From: Cohnella sp. OV330
Lineage (GTDB): Bacteria > Bacillota > Bacilli > Paenibacillales > Paenibacillaceae
Reading direction: 5' to 3'
DNA length: 64,000 nt
Assembly: GCF_900112065.1 (NCBI RefSeq)
Contig: NZ_FOKE01000014.1
Coordinates: 124,001 to 188,000, forward strand
Numbering within the stretch: position 1 is the stretch's first letter; every line of letters starts with the position of its first letter. This document shows, piece by piece, positions 26,444 through 36,159 of this stretch. The position numbers and the translations under genes were made by a program. The notes under the pieces were generated by a model. The model was not told where the DNA came from. It made no database searches and saw only the letters and a program-made list of their open reading frames with translations.

Positions 26444-26713
26444 TTGGTAACGATCGGCGTAGGAATAATCGCGATGCTAAGCTTAGCGCTCTTGGCGTTT
26501 TTCGATATGTTGGTATACCGTCATCCCTTTCTCCTGTCGATCCGGCAGCTGTACAGCCAAGTACCCTATTTCGCCGGGAAATACTGGATCCTGCTCGCGC
26601 TCGCCTTTCTCGTTGCCGCATGGAACGATCTCGAACGGCTTCCCGCCATTAAGCGAATCCTGGCCAAAAAGCCGGGAGGACGAAGGAAGGAACAACATTG
26701 GAGACGAAACTAA
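26444..26713 (+). CDS. Small two-helix membrane protein leading a germination operon
   Basis: The 89-residue protein has two hydrophobic segments (about 1-25 and 45-60) and a basic C-terminus. Translation appears to start at TTG 26444, after AAAAAAGGGG. It overlaps the next gene by 16 bp, so it belongs to the gerA-type operon, in which a small extra membrane protein (GerD-independent, GerXD-like) is sometimes found. The exact family is uncertain. Confidence 0.65.
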   Translation: MVTIGVGIIAMLSLALLAFFDMLVYRHPFLLSIRQLYSQVPYFAGKYWILLALAFLVAAWNDLERLPAIKRILAKKPGGRRKEQHWRRN

Positions 26714-27789
26714 GCCCGATTCAGCTCTACGCGCTCACGCTCGTCTTCCTGCTAGGCACCTCCATCATATTCGGAACGCCGAGACTGGTCCCCGACACAT
26801 GGCTCGTGGACCTGCTGACGATCGTCCCCTCCTTTCTGCTTGCCGGCCTCTACATGCTGTTGATTCGGCTCGGCGGCGGCGGGAATCTGTTCGACATGCT
26901 CGTCGGCGCCTGGGGCAAGGCGGCCGGCCGGCTGCTGATCCTCGCCTACACGGTTTACTTCCTGTATATCGCCTCGCGCAATCTGCGCGACATGCTCGAG
27001 CTCGTCATGACGGCGCTGCTTCGGACGACGCCCGGCGAGCTGGTCATCGTCCTCTTCGTCCCTATCGTCGCCTATGCCGCCGTCGGCGGCATCGCTGCCC
27101 TTGGGCGGCTATCCGTTCTGATCGCCCTCATGGTCATGATGTTTTTCACGACGCTGACCTTTCTGCTGATATTAAGCGGCTCGGTCGATTCGGAGCGGCT
27201 TCTTCCGTTTTTGTCCGAAGGCTTCGGGAAGGTCGCGGGCTCCGTCTTTCGAAGCTCGCTCTGGTTTCCCTACGGCGAGCTGGTCGTGTTTCTCGTTTTT
27301 CATTCGCGGCTGGGCGGACCCGGGGCGATCGGCAAAGCGGGCACCTACGCGCTGCTCAGCTCCGCCGCCGTTTTAACGTTTTCCGACGTGCTGCAGATCT
27401 GTACGCTGGGCATCGAAAATAAACAGTACTCCGTGTTTGCCCTTCTCGATGCGGCCAGGCTGATTAACGTCGCGAATTTTATTACGCGGATGGATGCCTT
27501 GGTCGCGTTCATTTTCATATTCGGCGTGCTGCTCAAAGCCGCCGTGCTGCTGTACGCCGGCGCCCGCGGCGCCGCATTTCTGTTCAAGGCCGACGTGAGC
27601 CGCTTTGGCTATCCCCTCGCCCTGCTGATCGGGTCGCTGTCGCTGCTGGTATCCCGCAATTATGCCGAGCACGTATCCGAAGGCCTGATTTACGCCATGT
27701 ATTGGCTGCACCTTCCCCTCCAATTCGCGGTTCCGCTGGCAACGCTTCTGCTCTTGCGGATACGGAAGCCGAAAGGAGCGAATGCATGA
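26698..27789 (+). CDS. Spore germination permease, GerAB/GerKB type
   Basis: The 363-residue protein has ten hydrophobic segments and opens with LSPIQLYALTLVFLLGTSIIF, as in the endospore germination permease family (amino-acid/polyamine/organocation superfamily). It is the B subunit of a nutrient germinant receptor in the inner spore membrane. The start is TTG 26698, preceded by AAGGAAGG. Its stop overlaps the next start as ATGA. Confidence 0.93.
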   Translation: METKLSPIQLYALTLVFLLGTSIIFGTPRLVPDTWLVDLLTIVPSFLLAGLYMLLIRLGGGGNLFDMLVGAWGKAAGRLLILAYTVYFLYIASRNLRDMLELVMTALLRTTPGELVIVLFVPIVAYAAVGGIAALGRLSVLIALMVMMFFTTLTFLLILSGSVDSERLLPFLSEGFGKVAGSVFRSSLWFPYGELVVFLVFHSRLGGPGAIGKAGTYALLSSAAVLTFSDVLQICTLGIENKQYSVFALLDAARLINVANFITRMDALVAFIFIFGVLLKAAVLLYAGARGAAFLFKADVSRFGYPLALLIGSLSLLVSRNYAEHVSEGLIYAMYWLHLPLQFAVPLATLLLLRIRKPKGANA

Positions 27790-29165
27790 GAACGAACCGT
27801 TTCCGCAAAGAGGCCGTCGCGCAGCATTTGAAGCAACATTTCGGACAATCGGCGGATTTGACCTTGGTCCCGATCCGAGTCGGCTCCCGGCAAGGTCTTC
27901 TTTGCTATTTGTCGACGATGACGAACACGACCTTCCTGACCGAAAACGTCACGATGCCGCTGCTTCAAGCATACCGTCAGGGGAATTTTCCGGAAGACCG
28001 CGGACTGGACGCCGTTCGCGAGCGGTTGTACGGAGGGCTGGCCACCCGCCTGCTCGACGACCCGCAGCCATTGCCCGGCATGCTCACGCAAGGCTACGCA
28101 GGCCTGCTCCTGGACGGCGAACCGCTCATGCTGATGATCGACGTCAAGGAGCTGGAAAAGCGCTCCATCAGCGAGCCGACGACGCAGAACGTCATCAAAG
28201 GTCCCAAAGAAGCGTTCACGGAATCCGCCGATACGAACATGAGCCTTATACGCAGGCGGATCTTGAACGAACGCCTCCGTTTCGAGAAGTTCGTCGTCGG
28301 CTCGCAAACGAAAACGCACGTCTACTTGACCTTTTTAGAAGGCGATGCGGACGAACGGATATTACGCGACATTCGCGGATTCCTTCAGAGCAGCAGCATC
28401 GACAGCCTGTTCGACTCGGGCAGCTTGGAGCAGCTGTTCCGTTCCCGCGGAGGACAGCTGTTCCCTACCGTATACAACAGCGAGCGGCCGGACTCCATTT
28501 GCGCTTGTCTGATGGACAAACGCGTCGCGTTAATCGTGAACGGCAGCCCGTTCGTGCTGATCGTCCCCGCGCTGTTCGCCGATTTCTTCGAATCCCCGGA
28601 GGATGAATACCAGTGGTTCATGGTAGGATCGTTCATCCGCACGCTGCGTTATTTGGCGTTCCTGCTCTCATTAAGCCTCTCGGCCCTTTACGTCGCGGTA
28701 ACCTGCTATCACCAAGAACTGATACCGACATTGCTGCTGACCAGCATCGCCGCCCAGCGCACCGGCATACCGTTCCCTGCCGTCATCGAGATGTTCCTGA
28801 TGGAAATTACGTTCGAGCTGCTGCGGGAAGCGGGCACCCGAATGCCGCGGCTCGTCGGGCAATCCATCTCCATCGCCGGCGCGCTCGTATTGGGCGAAGC
28901 CGCGGTCCAAGCGGGCATCGTCTCCAACATCACCGTGATCGTCGTCGCCCTCACGGCCATCGCCGGATTCGTCTCGCCCGTCTACTCCTTCGGCGCGAAT
29001 ATCCGCTTGTTCCGGTATGCGTTGATCATACTAGGTTCCCTGTTCGGTCTGTACGGCGTGATCGTCGGATTCGCCTTCCTGGTCATCCAGCTGACGCGGA
29101 TGGAGAGCTTCGGCATTCCCTATCTGTCTCCGCTGTCCCGGCTCGTGGGGAGGCGATCCTCGTGA
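27786..29165 (+). CDS. Spore germination receptor A subunit, GerAA type
   Basis: The 459-residue protein has a large soluble N-terminal half and about five C-terminal membrane helices, the GerA-family plan. Recognisable family segments include PLLQAYRQGNFPEDRG and YHQELIPTLLLTSIAAQRTGIPFPA near the first helices. ATG 27786 overlaps the gerB-type stop, and the family N-terminus begins there; the ORF is open further upstream but only within the previous gene. Confidence 0.95.
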   Translation: MRTNRFRKEAVAQHLKQHFGQSADLTLVPIRVGSRQGLLCYLSTMTNTTFLTENVTMPLLQAYRQGNFPEDRGLDAVRERLYGGLATRLLDDPQPLPGMLTQGYAGLLLDGEPLMLMIDVKELEKRSISEPTTQNVIKGPKEAFTESADTNMSLIRRRILNERLRFEKFVVGSQTKTHVYLTFLEGDADERILRDIRGFLQSSSIDSLFDSGSLEQLFRSRGGQLFPTVYNSERPDSICACLMDKRVALIVNGSPFVLIVPALFADFFESPEDEYQWFMVGSFIRTLRYLAFLLSLSLSALYVAVTCYHQELIPTLLLTSIAAQRTGIPFPAVIEMFLMEITFELLREAGTRMPRLVGQSISIAGALVLGEAAVQAGIVSNITVIVVALTAIAGFVSPVYSFGANIRLFRYALIILGSLFGLYGVIVGFAFLVIQLTRMESFGIPYLSPLSRLVGRRSS

Positions 29166-30361
29166 AGACGCCACGCAGAATCGCCCGCTTCTTGGTCGCG
29201 GCCGGCATCCTGCTAATCCTTGGCGGATGCTGGGACATGGTCGAGGTGAGCCGCTCTTCCTTGATTACCGGGGTCGCCTTGGAGAACGGACAGAATCACG
29301 CCTTTCGGGTAACGGTCGAGGTATTGAACGCGGCGGAGACCATGAGCGCGGAAAACGGCAGGGGCGATGCGCCCGCGCAGCTGTACACGGCCGAAGCGGA
29401 TACGCTCTCCGAAGCCGTCAACCGGATGAACGAGCAGTTCGACCGGCTGCTGATCGGATCTCACATGCAGGCGATCGTGGTCGACGAGCGGCTGGCGCGC
29501 AAGGGATTAAACGACTTAATGGACTTTTTCGTGCGCTCCCGCTATATTCGGGAAGACGTCAATCTCGTCATTTCCAAAAATGACCGGGCATCTGATATAC
29601 TTCGCGTTCCCTATCCGGGCGGCATGAACGCCGGGCTCGCCATTCAATCGCAAATCTTCAATCTCAACCGGGTGTGGGGAGGCGCGCCTAAAAGCCGGAT
29701 GAACGATTATACGATCGCGACCCAAACCCCCGGGCGAGAATTGTTGCTCGCGGCGGTTTCGGCCGAAGGTCCCGTCGGCAAAAACATGGACAGCGTAAAG
29801 ACGCTGGAACCGAAATCGTCGATCCGCGTCATGGATACGGCCGTCTTTAGAGGAGATAAGCTGGTCGGCTTCCTCCCGGCCTCCGATACGAATATCGTAC
29901 TCCTCGTCACCGACGATTTGGAGCAGACGACGATCTCCGTTCCGCTGCGGGAAGACAAAGCGTTCGCGGCGGTCCGGCTCGTCCGCCTCCATGCTTCGAA
30001 GTCGGTCCGGATGCATAGCGGAAGGCCTAAAATAACGTTAAACGTACAGGGCGTCGGATTCATCGTAAGCCTGGACGCCACCATGCCGCTTGACCGAGCA
30101 TCCGGCTACCAAGAGCTCGAACGGCTGGCCGAGGGCTACGTCAAAGAGCGGATCGACGCCACCGTCAAAAAAGTTCAGACTGATTTCGATGCGGATATTT
30201 TCGGCTTCGGTGAATGGATGTACCGGCATAGACACAGCGAATTCGAACGAATCTCGAAAAGCTGGAACGAGCTGTTCGCGGAAGCAGAACTGCAGGTCGA
30301 CGTCGACATCAAGCTCGAGCGGTCCGAACTGAAAACCAGAAAAAATAACGAAATCCGTTAA
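29162..30361 (+). CDS. Spore germination lipoprotein, GerAC type
   Basis: The 399-residue protein has a lipoprotein signal (LLILGGCWDMVEV, lipid-attached cysteine near residue 23) and the Ger(x)C fold: an N-terminal half (ETMSAENGRGDAPAQLYTAEA region) and a C-terminal helical domain ending in the EWMYRHRHSEFERI stretch. The GTG start 29162 overlaps the gerA-type stop. It is the C subunit of the germinant receptor. The ligand is unknown. Confidence 0.94.
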   Translation: MKTPRRIARFLVAAGILLILGGCWDMVEVSRSSLITGVALENGQNHAFRVTVEVLNAAETMSAENGRGDAPAQLYTAEADTLSEAVNRMNEQFDRLLIGSHMQAIVVDERLARKGLNDLMDFFVRSRYIREDVNLVISKNDRASDILRVPYPGGMNAGLAIQSQIFNLNRVWGGAPKSRMNDYTIATQTPGRELLLAAVSAEGPVGKNMDSVKTLEPKSSIRVMDTAVFRGDKLVGFLPASDTNIVLLVTDDLEQTTISVPLREDKAFAAVRLVRLHASKSVRMHSGRPKITLNVQGVGFIVSLDATMPLDRASGYQELERLAEGYVKERIDATVKKVQTDFDADIFGFGEWMYRHRHSEFERISKSWNELFAEAELQVDVDIKLERSELKTRKNNEIR

Positions 30362-30608
30362 GGGCGGGATGTAGCGGACCCCCGCGAAGACAACCGCTCC
30401 TTTTCAGCTTGCGCATCCATCCCCCTCGCGTGCCCGAGCGCTCTCGGCGGAGCGCTTATTCGATTATTCGTCCGCGGCGCAGAACCCGTCCTAGCGACTT
30501 CTTGAGAAAGTCCTCCGGAAAATAGCGGGTCGGAAAATCGATTGGATGCCCTGCTACAAAAACGAACCGGCATCCGTCTTATCTATCGAAAGGGGGCACG
30601 GCTGCGGC

Positions 30609-31178
30609 ATGGAAGAAGGCGCGCAAGTACCCGAGCTATTCCAGCGCTTGTTCCGGGAGCACTACCCCGGCGTGGCGCGGAAGCTGTACGCTTTGACCGG
30701 CGATCGCGCGGTAGCGGAGGATCTCGCCCAGGAAGCGTTCCTCAGACTCTACCGTCAGCCGCCCGAACGATTGGAAGCCTGCGGCGCCTGGCTGCACCGG
30801 GTGCTGACCCGGTTAGGCTACGATTATTTGAGACAGCGCGCGTCGGGCAGGGCGTTGTTGGAAAAAGAGACCGCTCGCGTGGCGGCGTGGTCGGAAGGCG
30901 CCGCCCCTTCGGGAGAGTCGGAGGTCATCCGGGAATGGGAGATCGATGTCGTCCGCCGGGTGCTGCTCAAGCTCTCGGACCGGGACCGGACCGCCCTGCT
31001 GCTGCGGGAAGAAGGATACAGCTATGAGGAGATCGCCCAGCGGCTCGGGGTTAATCCGAAGATCGTCGGCACGCTGCTGGCCCGGGCGGAAGAACGATTG
31101 AAGAAGAAATACGGTCAGGAGGAGGATTCCAGCGATGAATCACGAGGACAAACGGAACGGCGAGAGACCGGACTTTGA
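30609..31178 (+). CDS. ECF-type RNA polymerase sigma factor
   Basis: The 189-residue protein has sigma region 2 (ELFQRLFREHYPGVARKLY to EDLAQEAFLRLYRQP) and region 4 (LLLREEGYSYEEIAQRLGV). ECF sigma factors direct stress or envelope regulons and are usually held by an anti-sigma factor. The start is ATG 30609, where the family N-terminus begins; a possible upstream ATG at 30546 would add 21 unrelated residues. The next gene overlaps by 44 bp and probably encodes the anti-sigma factor. Confidence 0.9.
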   Translation: MEEGAQVPELFQRLFREHYPGVARKLYALTGDRAVAEDLAQEAFLRLYRQPPERLEACGAWLHRVLTRLGYDYLRQRASGRALLEKETARVAAWSEGAAPSGESEVIREWEIDVVRRVLLKLSDRDRTALLLREEGYSYEEIAQRLGVNPKIVGTLLARAEERLKKKYGQEEDSSDESRGQTERRETGL

Positions 31179-32256
31179 TCCCGAGCGGGCTTGGACGCGG
31201 TTCGCGCGGGCGACGGCGGAAGAACCGGTTCCGGCGTTCTGGCGGCAGGCTGAAGATGCACATCATCAAAAGGACGGGGCGATCGATATGAAGCGGACGA
31301 ACGCAATCGGCGCGGCGCAAACGACGCTGGAAGCCGCGGCTGGCCAAACGGCCGGCGGGAACACATTAAATAGCGCAAGAGGCGGCTGGCGGACCGAAAA
31401 GCCGGCGAAGCGCAGGCTGCGGAGGCTGTCCGCCGGCGTCGCGGCGGCTGCGGTGGCCGTCGGCCTCTTCGCAACCCCGCTCGGAGACCGGACGATGGCC
31501 GCGATGCTGGACACCTTCCGCATCCAGCATATGGTTGGCGTCGGGATTTCGGAGAACGACATGGCTTCTATCTCGAGCCTGCTCGAACGCGGCTCGCCCG
31601 ACGGGGATCAAAGCTTCGACCTGGCCCAGTACGGCACGTTGACCCAATCGGGCGGCGGCGAGTCGCGCACCGTGGCCTGGGAAGAAGCGGAAACCCGGAT
31701 GGGCGGACCGCTGATCCGGCTGGACAGCCCGGCCGCGCCTTCCTATCAGCCGGCCACCGTGCTGACGTTCCGGCTGAACGTCAAAGCCGTCAATCGCCTG
31801 CTGACCCGATTGGGCAGCGACACCACCCTGCCGGCAGCCGCTGACGGCAAAGCGATCACCCTCCGCATTCCGGACGGCGTCTCCATGGAGGGCGCTTTGG
31901 CAGGCAAGCAGGCTCGGCTGCTTCAGTTCGGCAAGCCTGAACTGACGGTCGAAGGCGGCATCGACGCAGCCGTCGTCCGGGAGGCGATCTTGGGTCTGCC
32001 GGTGCTGCCCGATAGCCTGCGCACCAAGCTGGCCGCCATCGGCGACTGGCAAAGTACGCTGCCGGTTCCGGTGCGCGAAGGCGCGACCGAGAGCTTGCGG
32101 CTGAACGGAAACGAGGCGGTCATGACCGAAGGCGACGCCAGGCGTTTTCTGCTGTGGCTCGACGGAGATCGCATGAGCTTGCTGAGCGCCGAAACGGACG
32201 ATTTCAAGGCGCCGACCGACTTCCGGCGCGCTGCCGAGGCGCTTGTCCGGCCATGA
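31135..32256 (+). CDS. Probable membrane-anchored anti-sigma factor
   Basis: The 373-residue protein has a charged cytoplasmic N-terminus, one hydrophobic segment (about 101-120, SAGVAAAAVAVGLFATPLG) and a large external C-terminal domain with no recognised family. This layout and the 44-bp overlap with the ECF sigma gene fit an anti-sigma factor that senses a signal outside the membrane. Pairing is inferred from context. It overlaps the following ABC ATPase gene as ATGA. Confidence 0.65.
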   Translation: MNHEDKRNGERPDFDPERAWTRFARATAEEPVPAFWRQAEDAHHQKDGAIDMKRTNAIGAAQTTLEAAAGQTAGGNTLNSARGGWRTEKPAKRRLRRLSAGVAAAAVAVGLFATPLGDRTMAAMLDTFRIQHMVGVGISENDMASISSLLERGSPDGDQSFDLAQYGTLTQSGGGESRTVAWEEAETRMGGPLIRLDSPAAPSYQPATVLTFRLNVKAVNRLLTRLGSDTTLPAAADGKAITLRIPDGVSMEGALAGKQARLLQFGKPELTVEGGIDAAVVREAILGLPVLPDSLRTKLAAIGDWQSTLPVPVREGATESLRLNGNEAVMTEGDARRFLLWLDGDRMSLLSAETDDFKAPTDFRRAAEALVRP

Positions 32257-33233
32257 TGATGATCGATACGGCGGACCTGACCAAAACGTACGAAGGCCGC
32301 GGCGGATGCCGCGGCGTTACCTTGCAGGTGCCGGAGGGCTGCATCTTCGGCCTGCTGGGACCGAACGGCGCCGGCAAGAGCACCTTCGTTAAAATGCTCG
32401 CCGGCCTTCACCGCCCCGATTCGGGGCGGGCCGTCATGCTGGGGCAGCCGCTCGGCCGGCCGGAGGCGCGGCGCAAGCTCGGGTATTTGCCCGAGCTGTT
32501 TCGCTTTCAGGAGTGGCTCACGCCGACGGAGGTACTCCGCTTCCATGGCCAGCTGGGCGGGCTGCGACCGCGGGATACGCGCTCGACCGCCTTCCGCGGC
32601 CGGGTCCGGGATACGCTGGAGCTGGTCGGCTTGGCGGATGCCGCGCACCGGCGGGTCGGCGGATTCTCCAAGGGCATGCAGCAACGACTGGGACTTGCGG
32701 CGGCGCTGCTCCTCGATCCCGAGCTGGTGATCCTGGACGAACCCGCTTCGGCCCTCGATCCGGTCGGCCGGCACGAGATCCGGATTCTGCTGAAGCGGCT
32801 TCGGGCCAAGGGCGTGACGGTATTTCTCAACACGCATCTGCTGGAGGACGTAGAGGCGCTATGCGACCAAGCGGCCTTCCTCTACGGCGGCGAGCTGCTG
32901 GCTTCGGGTCCGCTGCGCGAGCTTCTCGGCGGTGCCGGCGACGGCGGCGTCGACTGGAGATTCCAAGTTGGCGGTTGGCTGCCCGACTCGCTGGCGGCGC
33001 TTGGAGAATCGTTAGGGGGACCCTCGGTCTCCCCGCTGCGGCTCGTCGAAGCCGATACGAACGGCAACGCCGTCTTGTCCGCGCGCGTAGCCGACCGGGA
33101 GCAGGCAGGCTATCTTTGCGCGCTGTTCATCCAAATCGGACTGACGCTGTACGAATCCGGTCCCGAGCCCAACAGCCTCGAGGATTGGTTCATCCGGATG
33201 GCAGCTTCCCGTCAAGGAGGCGACGCGCAATGA
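32253..33233 (+). CDS. ABC exporter ATPase
   Basis: The 326-residue ATPase has Walker A GPNGAGKST, signature GGFSKGMQQRL and Walker B LVILDEPASALDP, as in CcmA/drug-resistance exporters. About 90 C-terminal residues extend beyond the core and are probably a regulatory domain. The start 32253 overlaps the anti-sigma stop; the ORF is open further upstream but within that gene. It pairs with the next permease. Confidence 0.92.
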   Translation: MMMIDTADLTKTYEGRGGCRGVTLQVPEGCIFGLLGPNGAGKSTFVKMLAGLHRPDSGRAVMLGQPLGRPEARRKLGYLPELFRFQEWLTPTEVLRFHGQLGGLRPRDTRSTAFRGRVRDTLELVGLADAAHRRVGGFSKGMQQRLGLAAALLLDPELVILDEPASALDPVGRHEIRILLKRLRAKGVTVFLNTHLLEDVEALCDQAAFLYGGELLASGPLRELLGGAGDGGVDWRFQVGGWLPDSLAALGESLGGPSVSPLRLVEADTNGNAVLSARVADREQAGYLCALFIQIGLTLYESGPEPNSLEDWFIRMAASRQGGDAQ

Positions 33234-34075
33234 CGATGTACATTTCGGCCACCTTCAAAGAGTTGACGCGCAAGCGGGTGTTCCTGGTCACGCTTGTTCT
33301 CACGGCGCTCTTTCTGATTCTGTTCGGCTTCGGGCTCAGGGAAGTGGCCGGCTTGAACGAGCAGGAGCCGAACCATGCCGCCAAGCAGCTGATGGACAGT
33401 ATGATTTTCATGATCCTCGGGCTTTTTTTCGCGCAATTTTTGGCGTCCTTTTTCGTGCTTTTCTCTTCGATGGGGACCGTCACCGGAGAGCAAGAGAACG
33501 GCCTGCTGCTCGCCGTCGCCGCCCGCCCGCTCCCCCGCTGGAAGCTCTACCTGGCCAAGTGGCTGGGACATGCCGTCTGGATCGCCGCCTACAGCGCGGT
33601 TCTGTTCGTCGCCATGGTGTGGATCGTCCACGGCGTCACCGGCCTCCACCTGTTCGCGGGCGACCTGCTGCGGGGATTCGCCTTGTTTATCTGGATGCCG
33701 CTCTTGCTCCTCGCGCTGTCCATGCTGGGCTCCGTCTATTTGCCGATGCTGGGCAACGGCATTTGCTCCGCGCTGCTCTACGGGCTCGCGCTCTTCAGCG
33801 GTCTCATCGAAGGGATATCGAGCGAAGGGGGAACACTGCTCGGCATGGAAAAATTCACGCTGCTGACCGGGCTGATCGTACCGACGGACTCGGTCTACCG
33901 GAGAAGTCTATACGAGCTCTTGGGCGGGTCGGACTGGGCCGGACTGACGAGCACCTATTTGGGTCCCTTCTCCATCCCGACCGTTCCCTCGAATGCCTTC
34001 CTCCTCTATACGGTCGCTTATGCGGCGGTTCTGCTCCTGCTGGGGTGCCGGGCATTCAGTCGGAAGGATCTGTGA
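33230..34075 (+). CDS. ABC-2 type exporter permease
   Basis: The 281-residue protein has six hydrophobic segments and opens with TFKELTRKRVFLVTL, typical of ABC-2 permeases such as NosY/CcmB-like exporters. GGAGG lies 9 bp before ATG 33230, which overlaps the ATPase stop as ATGA. With the ATPase it forms a single exporter, in an operon with the sigma/anti-sigma pair, so it may be a target or part of the sensing circuit. The substrate is unknown. Confidence 0.9.
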   Translation: MTMYISATFKELTRKRVFLVTLVLTALFLILFGFGLREVAGLNEQEPNHAAKQLMDSMIFMILGLFFAQFLASFFVLFSSMGTVTGEQENGLLLAVAARPLPRWKLYLAKWLGHAVWIAAYSAVLFVAMVWIVHGVTGLHLFAGDLLRGFALFIWMPLLLLALSMLGSVYLPMLGNGICSALLYGLALFSGLIEGISSEGGTLLGMEKFTLLTGLIVPTDSVYRRSLYELLGGSDWAGLTSTYLGPFSIPTVPSNAFLLYTVAYAAVLLLLGCRAFSRKDL

Positions 34076-34119
34076 GCCGGGACCTTCGCCGATTTCGAAC
34101 CGCGTCGCAGATCCGATCT

Positions 34120-34161
34120 AAAGAAGACATCCGCCCCGCTTAAAGAGAGGATGTCTTCTTT
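34120..34161. terminator. Bidirectional terminator
   Basis: A perfect 13-bp stem, AAAGAAGACATCC/GGATGTCTTCTTT, with a 16-nt loop lies between converging genes. Confidence 0.85.
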
Positions 34162-34196
34162 AATGGGCTTCAGTCGAGCCGTAAGCGCGGGCACGC

Positions 34197-36134
34197 TCAC
34201 TTATGCCCGGCTTGCACCTCGCGGATGAGCTTATATAAGCAGCGCATAAACGCGCCTCTCGTGATGCGGGATTCCTTAGAAATTCCACGATCAACCCATT
34301 CACCGGCAGAGTCGGAGATGCCGAGCGCGCCCGATGCGACTCCGATCCACCGGGCCGCCATCGTCCCCGTCAGTACGCGATGCTCGCGCCAATAATCCCC
34401 TGGGCTCGTTTCGTTCATGGGCAGCCTTGGCCCCATATCGATGCCGACCGGAAGCAGGCGGTCCGTCGCCGGGAGCACGGGCAAGGCTCGGCATCCGGGT
34501 AACGTACGCATCCACGCGATAAGCTTGGCGGCTTCGGATAGCGGCATCGGATCGTCCAATCCGGCAGTATAAGATGAGAAGAACCCCCTTGTTCCGAAGT
34601 ATTCCGCCGCTTGTCTCGCAGGATGATCCCAGGCAACGTCTTCAAAGTAGGTAATTCGCTGCTCACCGTCAAGCAAGGCGGTCTGCAGGACATCGATCGG
34701 TACGTGGCGCAAGTCTGCGCCCAGCGCGATCGCAAGGTCGGCCGCGATGCCTGCCGCAAAGCCGAGCTGCATCCAGCACGGCTCCATCCGAATCGTCCCG
34801 AATCCCATGTGCGTCGCCGATACGGCGACCGGCACAAGCAACCCGTCGATGGCTTGCGGCACGATGACGCCGTACGGAATTTGATATGCCTCCGCCAGCC
34901 AATTGAGACCGAGGAACCCCTCCAGCGCTTTATTTCGGCCTTGCGGCTCTCGCTTTTTCACGGCATGAGAATCGATGGGATAATCCCCGATCGCGATGCT
35001 GTCGAACTGAATCGGCGCGCGTTCCAGTCCCGGAGCCAGTCTCGCATCGTTTTCCGTAAACGTATATTCGCCCCATATCCGTCTGGCCTCGCGAACGTAA
35101 AGTTGGGGCGGAAAATAATCGTATTCGATAAATTCGTCCGCCGCGTAGCCATAGCTTAGCGCATCCTTGCGGAACGCCTCCGGGAGTTCCTCATCGTGCT
35201 GAACAAACCAAAGCAGTCCTTGAATGTAGTGCTTCTGACGTTCGACGAACCGCTCCCTCGTCTCGCGATCGCCGTCGGGATAAGCCGTATTCTCCTCCGG
35301 GAGATCGGTCGAGCACAGGCAAAAATGGTGATTGTTGCAGTCTGTCTTCCCGTTCGGCACGGACAGCATATTGAGCACGTCGCGTATAGACTTGACGCGT
35401 CCGTCGGCAACATCGGCTGCGAGCGAGGCATAGCTCTCGCGATCATAGATCGGAGGCCTGGCAATCTCAATGAAATTGTCCGGGTTCCGGGTCAGGCACA
35501 ATCGGAAATTATATGCTTGTATCCGCTCGTCCCCTTCGCCGGTGCTGCCGGGATAAACTTCCTTGGGCTCGTCGAAGTTCATATAAAGCTTGCCGGCGTA
35601 TTCCTCGTTCCATACGTCCCGAGGTTCGCGGCCCAGCCGGTACGGAACGCCCGCCATCTTCGCCAGGTCGCCTTCGTAAGTCCCGTCAATGAACGCGCTG
35701 CCCTCGATCTCCCACTCCCCTGCAACCGTTTGTACGCGAATGCCCGTCAATCGCCGGCCTTTTAAGCGAGTCTCCTTCAGCTCCGCGCGCATTCGGATCG
35801 TAAGGGAATTTTCCTTGCCGGTCATCTCCAGCAGGATGCGCATCGCGACCGACGGCTCGAAGAACAGCCCTTTATTGCAGTCCCTAACTTGCTCGGAATC
35901 ATCCCCGTACCGCTCGCGGTAATAGGCGTGCACGCGGTCGGCGAATTCGCGGAAAACGGCGCCGCAAGCCTCGCGGGAGAGAATGTCGGTTCTGCCTAAT
36001 CCGCTCGTCAGCATGCCGCCCAGATGATCCGTCGGCTCCAGGAGCAAGGTCTTGCGGCCCTGTCTTGCCGCGCCGAGCGCCGCGCCGATGCCGCCCGGCG
36101 TCGCTCCGTAGATGACAACGTCAAAGCTGTTCAT
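34197..36134 (-). CDS. FAD-dependent oxidoreductase (FAD_oxidored family)
   Basis: The 645-residue protein begins with a Rossmann dinucleotide motif (VVIYGATPGGIGAALGAARQG), followed by LLLEPTDHLGGMLTSGLG, as in the FAD_oxidored (PF12831) family found in polysaccharide and sugar-acid loci. The middle carries GSAFIDGTYEGDLAKMAGVPYRLG, a family landmark. AAAGGAG precedes the ATG. It lies immediately downstream of a sugar ABC importer, so it probably oxidises or modifies an imported sugar derivative; the substrate is unknown. Confidence 0.85.
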   Translation of the reverse strand: MNSFDVVIYGATPGGIGAALGAARQGRKTLLLEPTDHLGGMLTSGLGRTDILSREACGAVFREFADRVHAYYRERYGDDSEQVRDCNKGLFFEPSVAMRILLEMTGKENSLTIRMRAELKETRLKGRRLTGIRVQTVAGEWEIEGSAFIDGTYEGDLAKMAGVPYRLGREPRDVWNEEYAGKLYMNFDEPKEVYPGSTGEGDERIQAYNFRLCLTRNPDNFIEIARPPIYDRESYASLAADVADGRVKSIRDVLNMLSVPNGKTDCNNHHFCLCSTDLPEENTAYPDGDRETRERFVERQKHYIQGLLWFVQHDEELPEAFRKDALSYGYAADEFIEYDYFPPQLYVREARRIWGEYTFTENDARLAPGLERAPIQFDSIAIGDYPIDSHAVKKREPQGRNKALEGFLGLNWLAEAYQIPYGVIVPQAIDGLLVPVAVSATHMGFGTIRMEPCWMQLGFAAGIAADLAIALGADLRHVPIDVLQTALLDGEQRITYFEDVAWDHPARQAAEYFGTRGFFSSYTAGLDDPMPLSEAAKLIAWMRTLPGCRALPVLPATDRLLPVGIDMGPRLPMNETSPGDYWREHRVLTGTMAARWIGVASGALGISDSAGEWVDRGISKESRITRGAFMRCLYKLIREVQAGHK

Positions 36135-36159
36135 TTGACCTCTGCTCCTTTATCGGCGA

